Source: Pseudomonadota bacterium
Lineage (GTDB): Bacteria > Desulfobacterota > Binatia > Binatales > Binataceae
Direction: 5' to 3'
NCBI GenBank assembly: GCA_021323945.1
Contig: JAJPKA010000018.1
Span: 350,853 to 414,852 of the forward strand
DNA length: 64,000 nucleotides
A program made the position numbers and the translations under genes. Each line of letters begins with the position of its first letter. Position 1 is the stretch's first letter. Below the pieces are notes generated by a model that was given only the letters and a program-made list of their open reading frames with translations, ran no database searches and had not been told where the DNA came from. Below, in pieces: positions 1 through 8,236 of this stretch.

Positions 1-1
1 C

Positions 2-745
2 AATGCTTGGCGCGCGCTTCTGCTCACAATCGCGATGGCCCTTGGGCTCGTTGCAGGGCGCGGGCGGGCGCACGCGCAGCCCTTCAAAGACAACCAAAGT
101 TTGGCAAATTCGGTGAGCAATGCCACAGCGAGCACCGTGGAGCCTGGTGCGGACAGTAGTGAGACAGGCTGGGGTTCTGATGAGGTAACAGCCCGAGACC
201 TTAAGGGTGACATCACACCTGGCGCTTCACCCGATGGTGACGGTCGCGAAGCTACCGCCGATAGTTCAAGCGTGGTCCAGCCACCCGCGGACAATTCTGC
301 AACCGCTCAGCAGGTACTTGAACTTCCCCAGTTAGTTGACCTCCAAAATGGCAACAGCTCTGGCGGATCACAAGATGATGGTCAGAGCGATGAGAACCAG
401 CCAGCGCAATCTCAGGTCAGCCCGCAGGACCTGGCTAATAGCGACGGCTTGCCCAACGTGCCGGAGCAGCTGGGCACCCTGCAGGATTATGAAAGTCAGG
501 TCAACCAGGCCCCGCCCAGCATAGTTTGGTTCGCACCGGGTATGGCAGCCGTCCGATTGGCGCCCTCATTGCCGTTGAATCCGCCTCTGCGACTGCCTTC
601 GGCACCTCTGATGGTGAGCCCTCCGATTGTTCTGGCGCCTACCAGTAGCAGTCCATTTCCGTCTACCAGTCCAATGCTGATGGCACCAAGGACAAGAACG
701 TTTGGTTTTGCCCCCAGAGGTGGATTTATGGCATTTCGCCGCTAA
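2..745 (+). CDS. Secreted Pro/Gln/Ser-rich protein, 5' end outside window
   Basis: The reading frame is open from base 2, so the gene probably starts before the window; the first in-window ATG is at 35. Reading from base 2 gives a hydrophobic stretch (ALLLTIAMALGLVAG) followed by an AHA-Q type signal-peptidase site, so the protein is probably exported. The mature part is low in hydrophobic content and rich in Ser, Gln, Asp and Gly. A Pro-rich segment near the C-terminus alternates proline with leucine, serine and valine. There is no recognisable catalytic motif and no known family. The gene ends 66 bases before coaX on the same strand. Function unknown. Confidence 0.6.
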   Translation, partial: NAWRALLLTIAMALGLVAGRGRAHAQPFKDNQSLANSVSNATASTVEPGADSSETGWGSDEVTARDLKGDITPGASPDGDGREATADSSSVVQPPADNSATAQQVLELPQLVDLQNGNSSGGSQDDGQSDENQPAQSQVSPQDLANSDGLPNVPEQLGTLQDYESQVNQAPPSIVWFAPGMAAVRLAPSLPLNPPLRLPSAPLMVSPPIVLAPTSSSPFPSTSPMLMAPRTRTFGFAPRGGFMAFRR

Positions 746-811
746 GCTTCTTCTATCGAGGATTTGTTACCCTGAAGGAGAAGCAGAACAACCAAGCGGC
801 AAGGGACAGCA

Positions 812-1585
812 ATGTTGGTCACGATCGACGTCGGCAACACCCATACGGTTATTGGTATCTACGAAGGTGAGCGCCTAACGCACCATTGGCGGATTTCGAC
901 TAATCCGGAGCGTACCGCTGACGAACATGGCGTAATGTTGCAAGTGTTGTTGCAGAGTGCCGGATTGCCCATACCGTTTCGGCCGGAAGGGGTGGTGGTC
1001 GCGTGTTCGGTGCCGCCATTGAACCACGTGATCGAACAACTGGCGGAGAGGTATTTTAATTGCCAGCCATTGATTGTCGGTCCCGGCATCAAGACCGGTA
1101 TGCCGATCCTGTACGAAAACCCGAAGGAGGTGGGTGCCGATCGCATCGTCGACGCCGTCGCTGCTTACGAACGTTATGCCTCGGCGGTTATTGTGGTGGA
1201 TTTCAGTACCGCGACAGCGTTCGATTACGTCACCGGTCGTGGTGAGTATGTCGGAGGTGCGATTGCGCCAGGCTTGGAAATTTCGATGAATGCGCTGGTG
1301 GAGCACGCCGCCAAACTCTATCGCGTCGAATTGATTCGTCCGCGCGACGTCGTTGGACGTACTACCGTCGGCGCTATCCAGTCGGGTTTGATCTACGGCT
1401 ATACAGCCTTGGTGGATGGCCTGATCAAACGTATTATCCGCGAACGGGGTGAAAAAGCTCACGTGATTGCCACTGGCGGTTTCGCCGAGTTGATCGCGCC
1501 GGAATCGGAAATGATTGAAGACGTCGACGAATTTCTCACTCTAAAAGGCCTGCGCCTGATTTTTGAGCGCAACCGACGCATATAG
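812..1585 (+). CDS. coaX: Type III pantothenate kinase
   Basis: CoaX phosphorylates pantothenate, the first committed step of coenzyme A synthesis, in the cytoplasm. The 257-residue length is normal for the family. Visible motifs are the N-terminal phosphate-binding DVGNTHTVIG, the GADRIVDAVAA segment (family GxDR), and a DFSTATAFD segment where most relatives read DFGTAT; the Gly-to-Ser change is a mild oddity. GGAIAPGLEIS follows. The ATG at 812 is preceded by AAGGGA. The MBL-fold gene follows after 24 bases and may be co-transcribed. No birA lies in the window, although birA often neighbours coaX. Confidence 0.93.
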   Translation: MLVTIDVGNTHTVIGIYEGERLTHHWRISTNPERTADEHGVMLQVLLQSAGLPIPFRPEGVVVACSVPPLNHVIEQLAERYFNCQPLIVGPGIKTGMPILYENPKEVGADRIVDAVAAYERYASAVIVVDFSTATAFDYVTGRGEYVGGAIAPGLEISMNALVEHAAKLYRVELIRPRDVVGRTTVGAIQSGLIYGYTALVDGLIKRIIRERGEKAHVIATGGFAELIAPESEMIEDVDEFLTLKGLRLIFERNRRI

Positions 1586-1609
1586 ACCTTCTGCGAGAAA
1601 GGAACGCCC

Positions 1610-2491
1610 ATGGCCGAACCCAAGCGAGTTGTGACCGATAGCATGATCGGCCTGCGATTGCCTGATTACGCCAGGCTGTCGCCAAGAGTTGCGACGGTGC
1701 TGGGACATAATCCGGGTCCGTTCACGGGGCCCGGTACAAACACTTATATAATAGGCACCGGCCCTCGCCGGATTCTGCTAGACACCGGTATCGGTGTTCC
1801 GAAGTGGGCCGAGAACTTGCCAAGGGGCCTACGCGAGATAGCGGGCGCAGACGAGTTCGAGCGAGTGGTGCTAACTCACGCTCATCAGGACCATATCGGC
1901 GGCGTAAAGGACGTCACTCGGCTGTTTGGCCGCTTGGAAGTGGTAAAAAAGCCCTGGCCAACCGCGGGCCCTGACGAAGCCGCCGGCGTCCCGATTACCG
2001 CTATCGACGACGGAACAGCGATTGCGACCGAAGGGGCAACGCTAAATGCCGTTTACACCCCGGGACATGCGCCGGATCACCTGTGTTATTATCTGGTTGA
2101 GGAGAAGGCTTTATTCACCGGAGACCTGATCTTGGGAGCTGGGACGACGGTGATTCCCGATGAAACAGGCGACCTGGGTCAATACATGAATTCGCTTCGT
2201 CGGCTGCTGGCCTTGGAAGTGGAGAAAATTTATCCCGCCCATGGCCCGGTGATCCACAACGCCCGTCAAAAGATCCTTGAATATATCGCCCACCGCGAAT
2301 TGCGTGAGCGTCAGATCCTCGGGGCCTTGCGTGATGGCCCGCTCGACGCAATGGGGATTGTCAAGCAGATCTATATCGACGTGCCCGAATTTCTCCATCC
2401 AGCCGCTGCGCAGTCGGTACGGTCGCACTTACGCAAACTGGTCAGCGAAGGACGCGTCCAAGAGCATGAAACGAGGTGGTCGCTTCGATAA
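1610..2491 (+). CDS. MBL-fold metallo-hydrolase, LACTB2-like
   Basis: This is a metallo-beta-lactamase-fold hydrolase of the LACTB2-like group, which has been linked to RNase or thioester hydrolase activity; the substrate here cannot be told. The zinc motif THAHQDHIGG is clear. Further conserved pieces are HNPGPFTGPGTNTY near the N-terminus, GHAPDHL, FTGDLILG and YPAHGPVI. The last 70-80 residues look like the winged-helix tail of this group. AGAAAGGA precedes the ATG at 1610. The PDZ-protein start codon lies inside the 3' end of this gene, suggesting coupling. 293 residues, normal length, predicted cytoplasmic. Confidence 0.85.
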   Translation: MAEPKRVVTDSMIGLRLPDYARLSPRVATVLGHNPGPFTGPGTNTYIIGTGPRRILLDTGIGVPKWAENLPRGLREIAGADEFERVVLTHAHQDHIGGVKDVTRLFGRLEVVKKPWPTAGPDEAAGVPITAIDDGTAIATEGATLNAVYTPGHAPDHLCYYLVEEKALFTGDLILGAGTTVIPDETGDLGQYMNSLRRLLALEVEKIYPAHGPVIHNARQKILEYIAHRELRERQILGALRDGPLDAMGIVKQIYIDVPEFLHPAAAQSVRSHLRKLVSEGRVQEHETRWSLR

Positions 2492-3320
2492 CAAGGGCAG
2501 TCGCCGGCCCCATCTATTGCGCGTCCCAGAGTCAGCTCACTTGTTCGAAGCTCGAGGTCGCACTGGGCACGTCGTTTGCGCACTGGCAGTACTCGCTATT
2601 GCCTCCTTGGCGCAATTAGTCCCGCTGAACTCGATCGTTTCGGACCTGTCAGCCGCACAGCAACCGAACAGCAATGCGAACACGACCGAAATTCCACCCG
2701 CCGTGTCGATTAGCGCCACGGAGCGCCCGCAGCCGCCAGCTAACGCCGAGTTAAACCTGAATCAGCCAAACGAGGTCGCTCCGGGTCAGCCGACCAGCCC
2801 TGCCTACTATGACGACGGAATTATCAGCTACGAGCGCGCCAAGGGCCCTGAGTTAAGCGGTCCCCCGCTAGGCTCACTCGACGATTTTATGAGCGAGGGG
2901 GATATCACCTCACCCTTAGGCTTCCAGGTGCGAGAGGATAAGCGCCGACTTAAGCACGGCGGTGAGGCTCAGGGTTTGCTGATCATGGACGTGTTCGCAG
3001 GCAGTCCGGCAGCGCGCGCCGGGTTGCATCCCTATCACCGCGCGGTCCGCGATGTGCTGGAAACGGCGGCCGTGGCCGGAGCGATGTTTCTGCCGCCTGT
3101 GGTACTATTAGTACCGGTATTTGATCAGGTCCATGTCGGTGAAAGTTACGATCTGATAATCGGAGTGGATGGTTCTCGCGTCACCAATTTCCTCGAGCTT
3201 CAAGATCGGCTGCGAGATCTTCAACCGGGTGAGATCGTCTACTTCACGATCATTCGTAACGGCGAACGAATGCAGATCCCGGTACCCGTGCCGTCCGATT
3301 TCTCAAATCCGGCCTTTTAG
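2466..3320 (+). CDS. Membrane-anchored PDZ-domain protein
   Basis: A 284-residue protein with one N-terminal transmembrane segment (about residues 36-56), a flexible Pro/Asn/Gln-rich linker to about residue 145, and a PDZ-like domain from about 150 to 275. The PDZ signs are an LGFQVRED carboxylate-loop region, AGSPAARAGL and the later YDLIIGVDGSRV strand. Between those last two lies an extra stretch (about 188-225) rich in Val, Leu and Pro that splits the PDZ fold. No protease domain is present, so this is more likely a scaffold or regulator than a DegP-type enzyme. The ATG at 2466 overlaps the upstream gene by 26 bases; an in-frame TTG at 2517 is an alternative start. Confidence 0.72.
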   Translation: MKRGGRFDNKGSRRPHLLRVPESAHLFEARGRTGHVVCALAVLAIASLAQLVPLNSIVSDLSAAQQPNSNANTTEIPPAVSISATERPQPPANAELNLNQPNEVAPGQPTSPAYYDDGIISYERAKGPELSGPPLGSLDDFMSEGDITSPLGFQVREDKRRLKHGGEAQGLLIMDVFAGSPAARAGLHPYHRAVRDVLETAAVAGAMFLPPVVLLVPVFDQVHVGESYDLIIGVDGSRVTNFLELQDRLRDLQPGEIVYFTIIRNGERMQIPVPVPSDFSNPAF

Positions 3321-3431
3321 TGCGCCTCTGAGCAGAGCAAATTGCGGAGGCGGACATTTATACGAGACATAGACAACATCTATGGCTGGTTGGCACCGAA
3401 TAGATAGCGCAACAATTAACGGATTTTGAGT

Positions 3432-3896
3432 ATGCCAGAGTCTTATTCAAGTTTGAAGCTCACGCCGGAATTGCACAACAAGATCAACAATGCCCTCGCG
3501 GACGGCCATCCTCTGGTCTTGGCCGTCGTGGATCCTTCGGGTCAACCAGTGCTGTCCTTTCGTGGTTCTTTGCAGACCTACAGTGATACTCAGCTCGGCT
3601 TCTGGTTACGAATCCCGCAGGGTCGTACGCTCACGGCAATTCGCAGCAATCCCAAGGTCGCATTGATCTACCGCTCACCAACTACTCCTCTGTTGCAATT
3701 CCACGGGCGCGCTCGCATCGCCACCGACGAGAACGAACGAGAACGTGTGTTTGCGGCCGCGCCCGAGGTCGAACGACGGGCCGACCCTGAAAAAAAGGGC
3801 GTTGCGATCATTATCGACCTGACGCTGGTGGAAGGAGTGATCGCCGTTGGCCCCGAAGGACCGGTATGGTGTCGGATGGCCGCAGACAACGCATAG
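3432..3896 (+). CDS. Pyridoxamine-phosphate-oxidase-like FMN split-barrel protein
   Basis: A 154-residue protein of the FMN-binding split-barrel (PNPOx-like) superfamily. The pattern is typical: PLVLAVVDPSGQPVLSFRG at the first strands, then SNPKVALIYRSP and FHGRARI. Members bind FMN or F420 and reduce small molecules; the substrate is not predictable. ATG at 3432 is chosen over an in-frame TTG at 3426 because a GGA lies eight bases upstream of it. The gene stands alone between the PDZ gene and the SpoIID cassette. Confidence 0.7.
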   Translation: MPESYSSLKLTPELHNKINNALADGHPLVLAVVDPSGQPVLSFRGSLQTYSDTQLGFWLRIPQGRTLTAIRSNPKVALIYRSPTTPLLQFHGRARIATDENERERVFAAAPEVERRADPEKKGVAIIIDLTLVEGVIAVGPEGPVWCRMAADNA

Positions 3897-3962
3897 GATG
3901 AAGGCTGCTAACGCGGACGATCACGCTTTGAAACGTTCGGCGAATCGGTTGATACCGGTAAT

Positions 3963-4748
3963 ATGTTCGGCGGGCCAAGGGGGGCTCTGAGGCTGTCGAC
4001 ACTCGCTCAAGCGCCAACCAAACCTCCGGCGTCAAGCACACTCAGCCTTCGCCGGTTAGACGCCGTCCTGTCGCAAACCAACGACGATCTCAGCAGTCGG
4101 ATCGAGGCTTTGAGTCGCCATTTCCTCGGACGACCCTATAAGGAAAATCCGCTCAAGGGTTCGCCTAACTCACCGGAAGTGCTCACCGCCTCGCTGACGG
4201 GATTCGATTGCGTAACATACGTCGAGACCGTGCTGGCGCTGGCCCGTGCACGAAGGCTGAGAGACTTCACAGAAGAGCTGCAAAAAATCCGATATAAGCA
4301 TGGCCAGGTTCAATGGAGCAGGCGAAATCACTACATGACTGACTGGATCCGCAACAATTTACAAAATCGAGTAGTAGAGCCTGTTCCGCTGCCGGCGGTC
4401 CCTATCGTTGTCCGGGTCCGTCTTCTAAATACCGTACCCGGACTGGCGCCGCGACAAACCCGCGTTAAGTGCATTCCTAAAACAGCAATCTCTCGTGCAG
4501 AGCCTTATTTGCAAAGCGGGGATCTGATTTTCTTTGCATCCACGCGCAGGAATCTCGACGTCTTCCATGTGGGTATCCTGGTGCGTGGCCCTGACAGCAT
4601 CAATCTCCGCCACGCTTCACGGAGCCAGGGCAGAGTAGTGGAGCAAAGATTGAGGGATTTTCTGAAGGCAAACCGGATGGCCGGCGTGATCGTGGTACGG
4701 CCGCGCCAGTTGGCCCCAGTTGACGCCCCGGGAAAATTGCCAGCGTGA
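3963..4748 (+). CDS. DUF1460-family amidase/peptidase-like protein
   Basis: A 261-residue protein matching the DUF1460 family, whose members have a papain-like NlpC/P60-related fold and act as N-acetylmuramoyl-alanine amidases or cell-wall peptidases. The likely nucleophile is the Cys in GFDCVTYVETVLALA and the likely base is the His in VFHVGILVRG; LQSGDLIFF lies between them. Known relatives often carry a signal peptide, but none is evident from this start and no upstream in-frame start exists after the stop at 3909. It is the first gene of a four-gene cassette; its TGA overlaps the next GTG start (GTGA). Confidence 0.75.
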   Translation: MFGGPRGALRLSTLAQAPTKPPASSTLSLRRLDAVLSQTNDDLSSRIEALSRHFLGRPYKENPLKGSPNSPEVLTASLTGFDCVTYVETVLALARARRLRDFTEELQKIRYKHGQVQWSRRNHYMTDWIRNNLQNRVVEPVPLPAVPIVVRVRLLNTVPGLAPRQTRVKCIPKTAISRAEPYLQSGDLIFFASTRRNLDVFHVGILVRGPDSINLRHASRSQGRVVEQRLRDFLKANRMAGVIVVRPRQLAPVDAPGKLPA

Positions 4749-6043
4749 ATATCATCCAGCCAAAAGACTACTCGTCCGCAACCATCCGAGGACTGCTTGA
4801 GACGGCGAGTTCCGACGTTCTTCTCATCGGTGACCCGCGGGTCGAGATCGAGCCGGGACCGCGCCTGTTCGACCGCATGGCGCAGGTGATTCATGAGACT
4901 GGGGCCGCCTGGGTCTATGCTGATGCGGTGGACGCTGAGCGGATTGATTATCAAAGAGGCAGCATCCGCGATAGCTTCGACTTCGGTCCATTGATCGGCC
5001 TTTCGGTGCACGCCGCTCGCCAGTGTACGAGCGACACCGAATGGAAATGGGGAGGTCTCTACGATCTACGACTGAGGCTGTCTGAACGGTACGCTATATT
5101 ACGGATTCCGGAGCCTTTGTATCGAGCTTCAGTCGCTGACCGGCGGCCAACCAGCGAGAAACTGTTTGATTATTTGGATCCGCGCAACCGTGATTACCAG
5201 CTCGAGATGGAGACAATCGCGACGAGCCATCTAAAGCGTATCGGAGCCTGGTTACCCCCTCGGTTTCAAAGACCTCCGACCGCGTCAGAGAAATTTTCGG
5301 TGAAGGCCAGCGTCATCATTCCGGTTCGAAATCGGGAGCGAACCATCCTCGATGCCGTTTGCAGTGCCCTTGAGCAGAACACTACTTTCCCATTCAATGT
5401 GCTCGTAATCGATAACCATTCGACCGATCGAACGCCGGAGGCAGTGCGCAGTATCAGAGACCCTCGCCTTCATCACATCATTCCGGAACGCCGGGACCTT
5501 GGCATCGGTGGTTGCTGGAATGAAGCTATCCATTCAGAGCTTTGCGGGCGCTACTCAGTGCAGCTCGATTCCGACGATCTGTACATCGACGACACGGTGC
5601 TCCAGCGCATTGTCGATACGATAGAAGGCGGTCCCTATTCGATGGTGGTCGGCTCATATGTGACCGTCGACTATACCTTAAAGGAGATTCCTCCAGGCCT
5701 AGTCGATCATCGCGAGTGGAGCCGAGCCAATGGGAGGAACAACGCCTTGCGTATCAATGGCCTGGGCGCTCCGCGCGCGTTCGATACCTCGATTCTGCGC
5801 CGTTTGGGATTTCCAAACGTCAGCTATGGTGAGGACTACGCGGTCGCCCTGCGGCTTAGCCGGGATTATGAAATAGGTCGCATCTACGAGCCACTTTATC
5901 TGTGCCGCCGTTGGGAGGATAACAGTGACAGCGCTTTGCCTGCTGAAGTGGTTAATCGCCACGACTATTACAAAGACTGGCTGCGCACGGCCGAAATCCT
6001 CGCTCGCATTAACCTCAATCAAAGAAAATCATCTTTAAAGTGA
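4745..6043 (+). CDS. GT2-type glycosyltransferase with N-terminal degenerate half
   Basis: A 432-residue protein. Residues about 188-400 form a GT-A fold family-2 glycosyltransferase: ASVIIPVRNRERTI, VLVIDNHSTDRT, the metal-binding DSDD at 275-278 and YGEDYAVALRLS. The first 170 residues also look like a decayed GT2 domain (SSDVLLIGD, a YADA where a DxD would sit, then a WGGLYDLRLRLS segment), as if from tandem duplication. No membrane segment is seen, so it acts in the cytosol. Start is GTG at 4745, overlapping the upstream stop by four bases; its own TGA overlaps the next gene in the same way. Donor and acceptor are unknown. Confidence 0.78.
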   Translation: MNIIQPKDYSSATIRGLLETASSDVLLIGDPRVEIEPGPRLFDRMAQVIHETGAAWVYADAVDAERIDYQRGSIRDSFDFGPLIGLSVHAARQCTSDTEWKWGGLYDLRLRLSERYAILRIPEPLYRASVADRRPTSEKLFDYLDPRNRDYQLEMETIATSHLKRIGAWLPPRFQRPPTASEKFSVKASVIIPVRNRERTILDAVCSALEQNTTFPFNVLVIDNHSTDRTPEAVRSIRDPRLHHIIPERRDLGIGGCWNEAIHSELCGRYSVQLDSDDLYIDDTVLQRIVDTIEGGPYSMVVGSYVTVDYTLKEIPPGLVDHREWSRANGRNNALRINGLGAPRAFDTSILRRLGFPNVSYGEDYAVALRLSRDYEIGRIYEPLYLCRRWEDNSDSALPAEVVNRHDYYKDWLRTAEILARINLNQRKSSLK

Positions 6044-6963
6044 GCCCTTTGAGTCGTTCCGAGACGATACTGGTAAGAACAATCGAAGGGCTCTTTGAAC
6101 GTCAAAGGCGGGTCTGGCGCCAGCTCGCAGATGGCGTTCAAGGGCTGGCGGCGGCAGAGACCCGGCCGATCACGATCGATTGGTTTCAGGTCTTCGTCCG
6201 TCACATTCCACATCGTATGAGGAGCACGATGGCGGCCGTCGATCCAGCGTCGATTGCTCGACGCGCCTGTTTCCTGTGCGCCAGCAATATGCCTGGGGAA
6301 GGAGAGGGAATAGCCTTTGGAAAAGACTTTACCATCTACTGCAATCCGTTACCGGTTGTCGAGCATCACCTGACTATTGTACACCGGGAACATTGTCCGC
6401 AGCGGATTCAGGGCCGATTCACCAACATGCTGGACTTGGCGGCCGCTTTGCCCGGTTATTTTATTGTTTACAACGGTCCGGAATGTGGAGCTTCGGCGCC
6501 CGACCACCTGCATTTCCAAGCCGGCTCTCGAAAATTGTTTCCAATTGAAAGAGACACCGTCGGAATGACCGGCCCGCTCGTGCCGGACTACCGGCGAAAT
6601 GTCCTCCTATTTCGAGGATGCGACCGTTCAGCTTTGGTCCAGAGGATGGAACGAGCAGTCGAGAAGCTGGCGCTGATCACCAACCAAGCTGCCGAACCAC
6701 TGGTCAACATAGCGGTTTTTCATCAGCAAGGGGCGTGGGTAGTTTATCTTTTTCCGCGCAGCAAGCACCGCCCTGAGGCCTTCCACAGCGGCGACCTGAT
6801 GGTTAGTCCTGCCTCGATTGATTTGTGCGGTATATTCGTTGTGCCGCGGCGGCAGGACTTTGAAAAGCTGACCGGCGAAACAATTGGCGCAATCTTCGAT
6901 GAGATCACGATTTCGACCGACCAGTTTTGTCAACTAGTGGCTCGGCTGGAGAGAGCAGATTGA
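6040..6963 (+). CDS. DUF4922-like nucleotidyltransferase (GalT/Ap4A phosphorylase fold)
   Basis: A 307-residue protein related to galactose-1-phosphate uridylyltransferase and Ap4A phosphorylase. It has a C77-x-x-C80 pair that could bind zinc, as in GalT. It also has NPLPVVEHHLTIVHREH and a DHLHFQAG segment at 155-162 in which H156 or H158 would be the nucleotidylated histidine of the HIT superfamily. I assign it to the DUF4922 group from memory of that motif layout. No signal peptide is seen, so it is cytosolic. Start is GTG at 6040 (GTGA overlap with the glycosyltransferase stop). Placed between a glycosyltransferase and SpoIID, it probably transfers a nucleotide to or from a sugar phosphate; this is inference. 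Confidence 0.72.
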   Translation: MSPLSRSETILVRTIEGLFERQRRVWRQLADGVQGLAAAETRPITIDWFQVFVRHIPHRMRSTMAAVDPASIARRACFLCASNMPGEGEGIAFGKDFTIYCNPLPVVEHHLTIVHREHCPQRIQGRFTNMLDLAAALPGYFIVYNGPECGASAPDHLHFQAGSRKLFPIERDTVGMTGPLVPDYRRNVLLFRGCDRSALVQRMERAVEKLALITNQAAEPLVNIAVFHQQGAWVVYLFPRSKHRPEAFHSGDLMVSPASIDLCGIFVVPRRQDFEKLTGETIGAIFDEITISTDQFCQLVARLERAD

Positions 6964-8180
6964 ACGTCTCAGTAGGTTTGGCTGAACGGCTCTCGGTCGT
7001 CGAGGTCGAACTAATCGGCGGATCCTTTGTCGATTCGTTCGGCCAACAATATGGTCCGGGCCGCTACAGATTAACTTCGGAGGTGAGACTTACTCCCACT
7101 GACCCGAGCGCGTGCGCGTTTGCTTTGGCTGATATTACCATCGGCATCGGCTTTCATTGGCAGAGGAACGAGCGTCAGGTGTTTCGGGGATGTCTTCGCC
7201 TGCTGAAGCGAGGTAGCGGGCTAACGGTTATTAACGATGTCGCGATGGAGGAGTATGTCGCTAGCGTGATAGCGTCCGAAATGAGCCCGACCTGCCCTTT
7301 AGAACTGCTCAAAGCTCATGCTGTAATCTCGCGCAGCTGGCTATGTTGTTCGCAAGCTAATCAAACCTGCGCATCGGAAGTTACCGACCGGCAATCCAAT
7401 GGTTATGAGATCATTCGCTGGTACGACCGGCAAAAACACGCGGATTTCGATGTCTGCGCCGACGACCACTGCCAGCGGTATCAAGGTTTCGCCAAAGTGT
7501 CTTCTCAGCGGGTGACTGATGCGGTGAGCGCTACCGCAGGCCTGTTTCTCCGTTACGAAGGGGCTATTTGTGATGCGCGTTTTTCCAAGTGCTGTGGCGG
7601 CATCACCGAGCGATATTCAACCGCTTGGGGAGACGCTGACGTTCCTTATCTTAGCTCGGTGGTTGACGGGCCGATGCGCTCGGTTACCGGCAGCGTGGAA
7701 GAGTGGATACGGTCTAGTCCGCCTGCTTATTGTAACACGACCAGTGCAGAACTGCTTTCGCGAGTGCTCCCAAAGTTTGATCAGGAGACAAGGAATTTCT
7801 TCCGCTGGAAAATTGACTACTCGAGCGAAGAACTGGGCAATCTGATCAGCTCGAAACTTGGCGTGGATCTGGGTCGCATTCAGGATTTGGTGCCACTGGC
7901 GCGGGGACCTTCGGGCCGAATCTATCGTTTGCGAGTGGTCGGTGAACGTGACCAACTGATTATCGGCAAGGAGTTGGAAATTCGCCGATGCCTTTCGCCA
8001 ACCCATCTTTACAGCTCAGCCTTTGTTGTTGAGCGTGCGCCAGACCGCTTGATTCTGCGAGGTGCCGGCTGGGGCCATGGCGTTGGCCTCTGCCAGATAG
8101 GTGCCGCGGTTATGGCCGATGCGGGCAGAAATTATCTCGAAATCCTCCAGCACTATTATCCCGGCACAACCGTAGCCTGA
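6960..8180 (+). CDS. SpoIID/LytB-domain protein, apparently cytoplasmic
   Basis: A 406-residue SpoIID/LytB-family protein. Family members are lytic transglycosylases or amidase enhancers acting on peptidoglycan glycan strands. Visible hallmarks are MEEYVASVIASEMSPTCPLE with the likely catalytic Glu in ASEM (E107), LKAHAVISRSW, a C166/C171 pair reminiscent of the zinc-binding cysteines of clostridial SpoIID, FSKCCGGITERYSTAWG, and the C-terminal GAGWGHGVGLCQIGA. Unlike sporulation SpoIID it has no N-terminal membrane anchor or signal peptide. I choose TTG at 6960 because GGAGAG lies just upstream and it gives a TTGA overlap with the preceding stop; an in-frame TTG at 6927 would add 11 residues. 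Confidence 0.82.
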   Translation: MNVSVGLAERLSVVEVELIGGSFVDSFGQQYGPGRYRLTSEVRLTPTDPSACAFALADITIGIGFHWQRNERQVFRGCLRLLKRGSGLTVINDVAMEEYVASVIASEMSPTCPLELLKAHAVISRSWLCCSQANQTCASEVTDRQSNGYEIIRWYDRQKHADFDVCADDHCQRYQGFAKVSSQRVTDAVSATAGLFLRYEGAICDARFSKCCGGITERYSTAWGDADVPYLSSVVDGPMRSVTGSVEEWIRSSPPAYCNTTSAELLSRVLPKFDQETRNFFRWKIDYSSEELGNLISSKLGVDLGRIQDLVPLARGPSGRIYRLRVVGERDQLIIGKELEIRRCLSPTHLYSSAFVVERAPDRLILRGAGWGHGVGLCQIGAAVMADAGRNYLEILQHYYPGTTVA

Positions 8181-8181
8181 T

Positions 8182-8203
8182 TGTGAGGGCGCCCGTGCTC
8201 ACA
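8182..8203. other. Short inverted repeat between convergent genes
   Basis: TGTGAG and CTCACA form a 6-bp stem around a GC-rich centre in the 56-base gap between the convergent ends of the SpoIID gene and dnaE. It could end transcription in both directions, but there is no T-tract on either strand. Confidence 0.3.
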
Positions 8204-8236
8204 GGAGTGCGTTCAATTTCTTGTGGCGCCGCGGTC

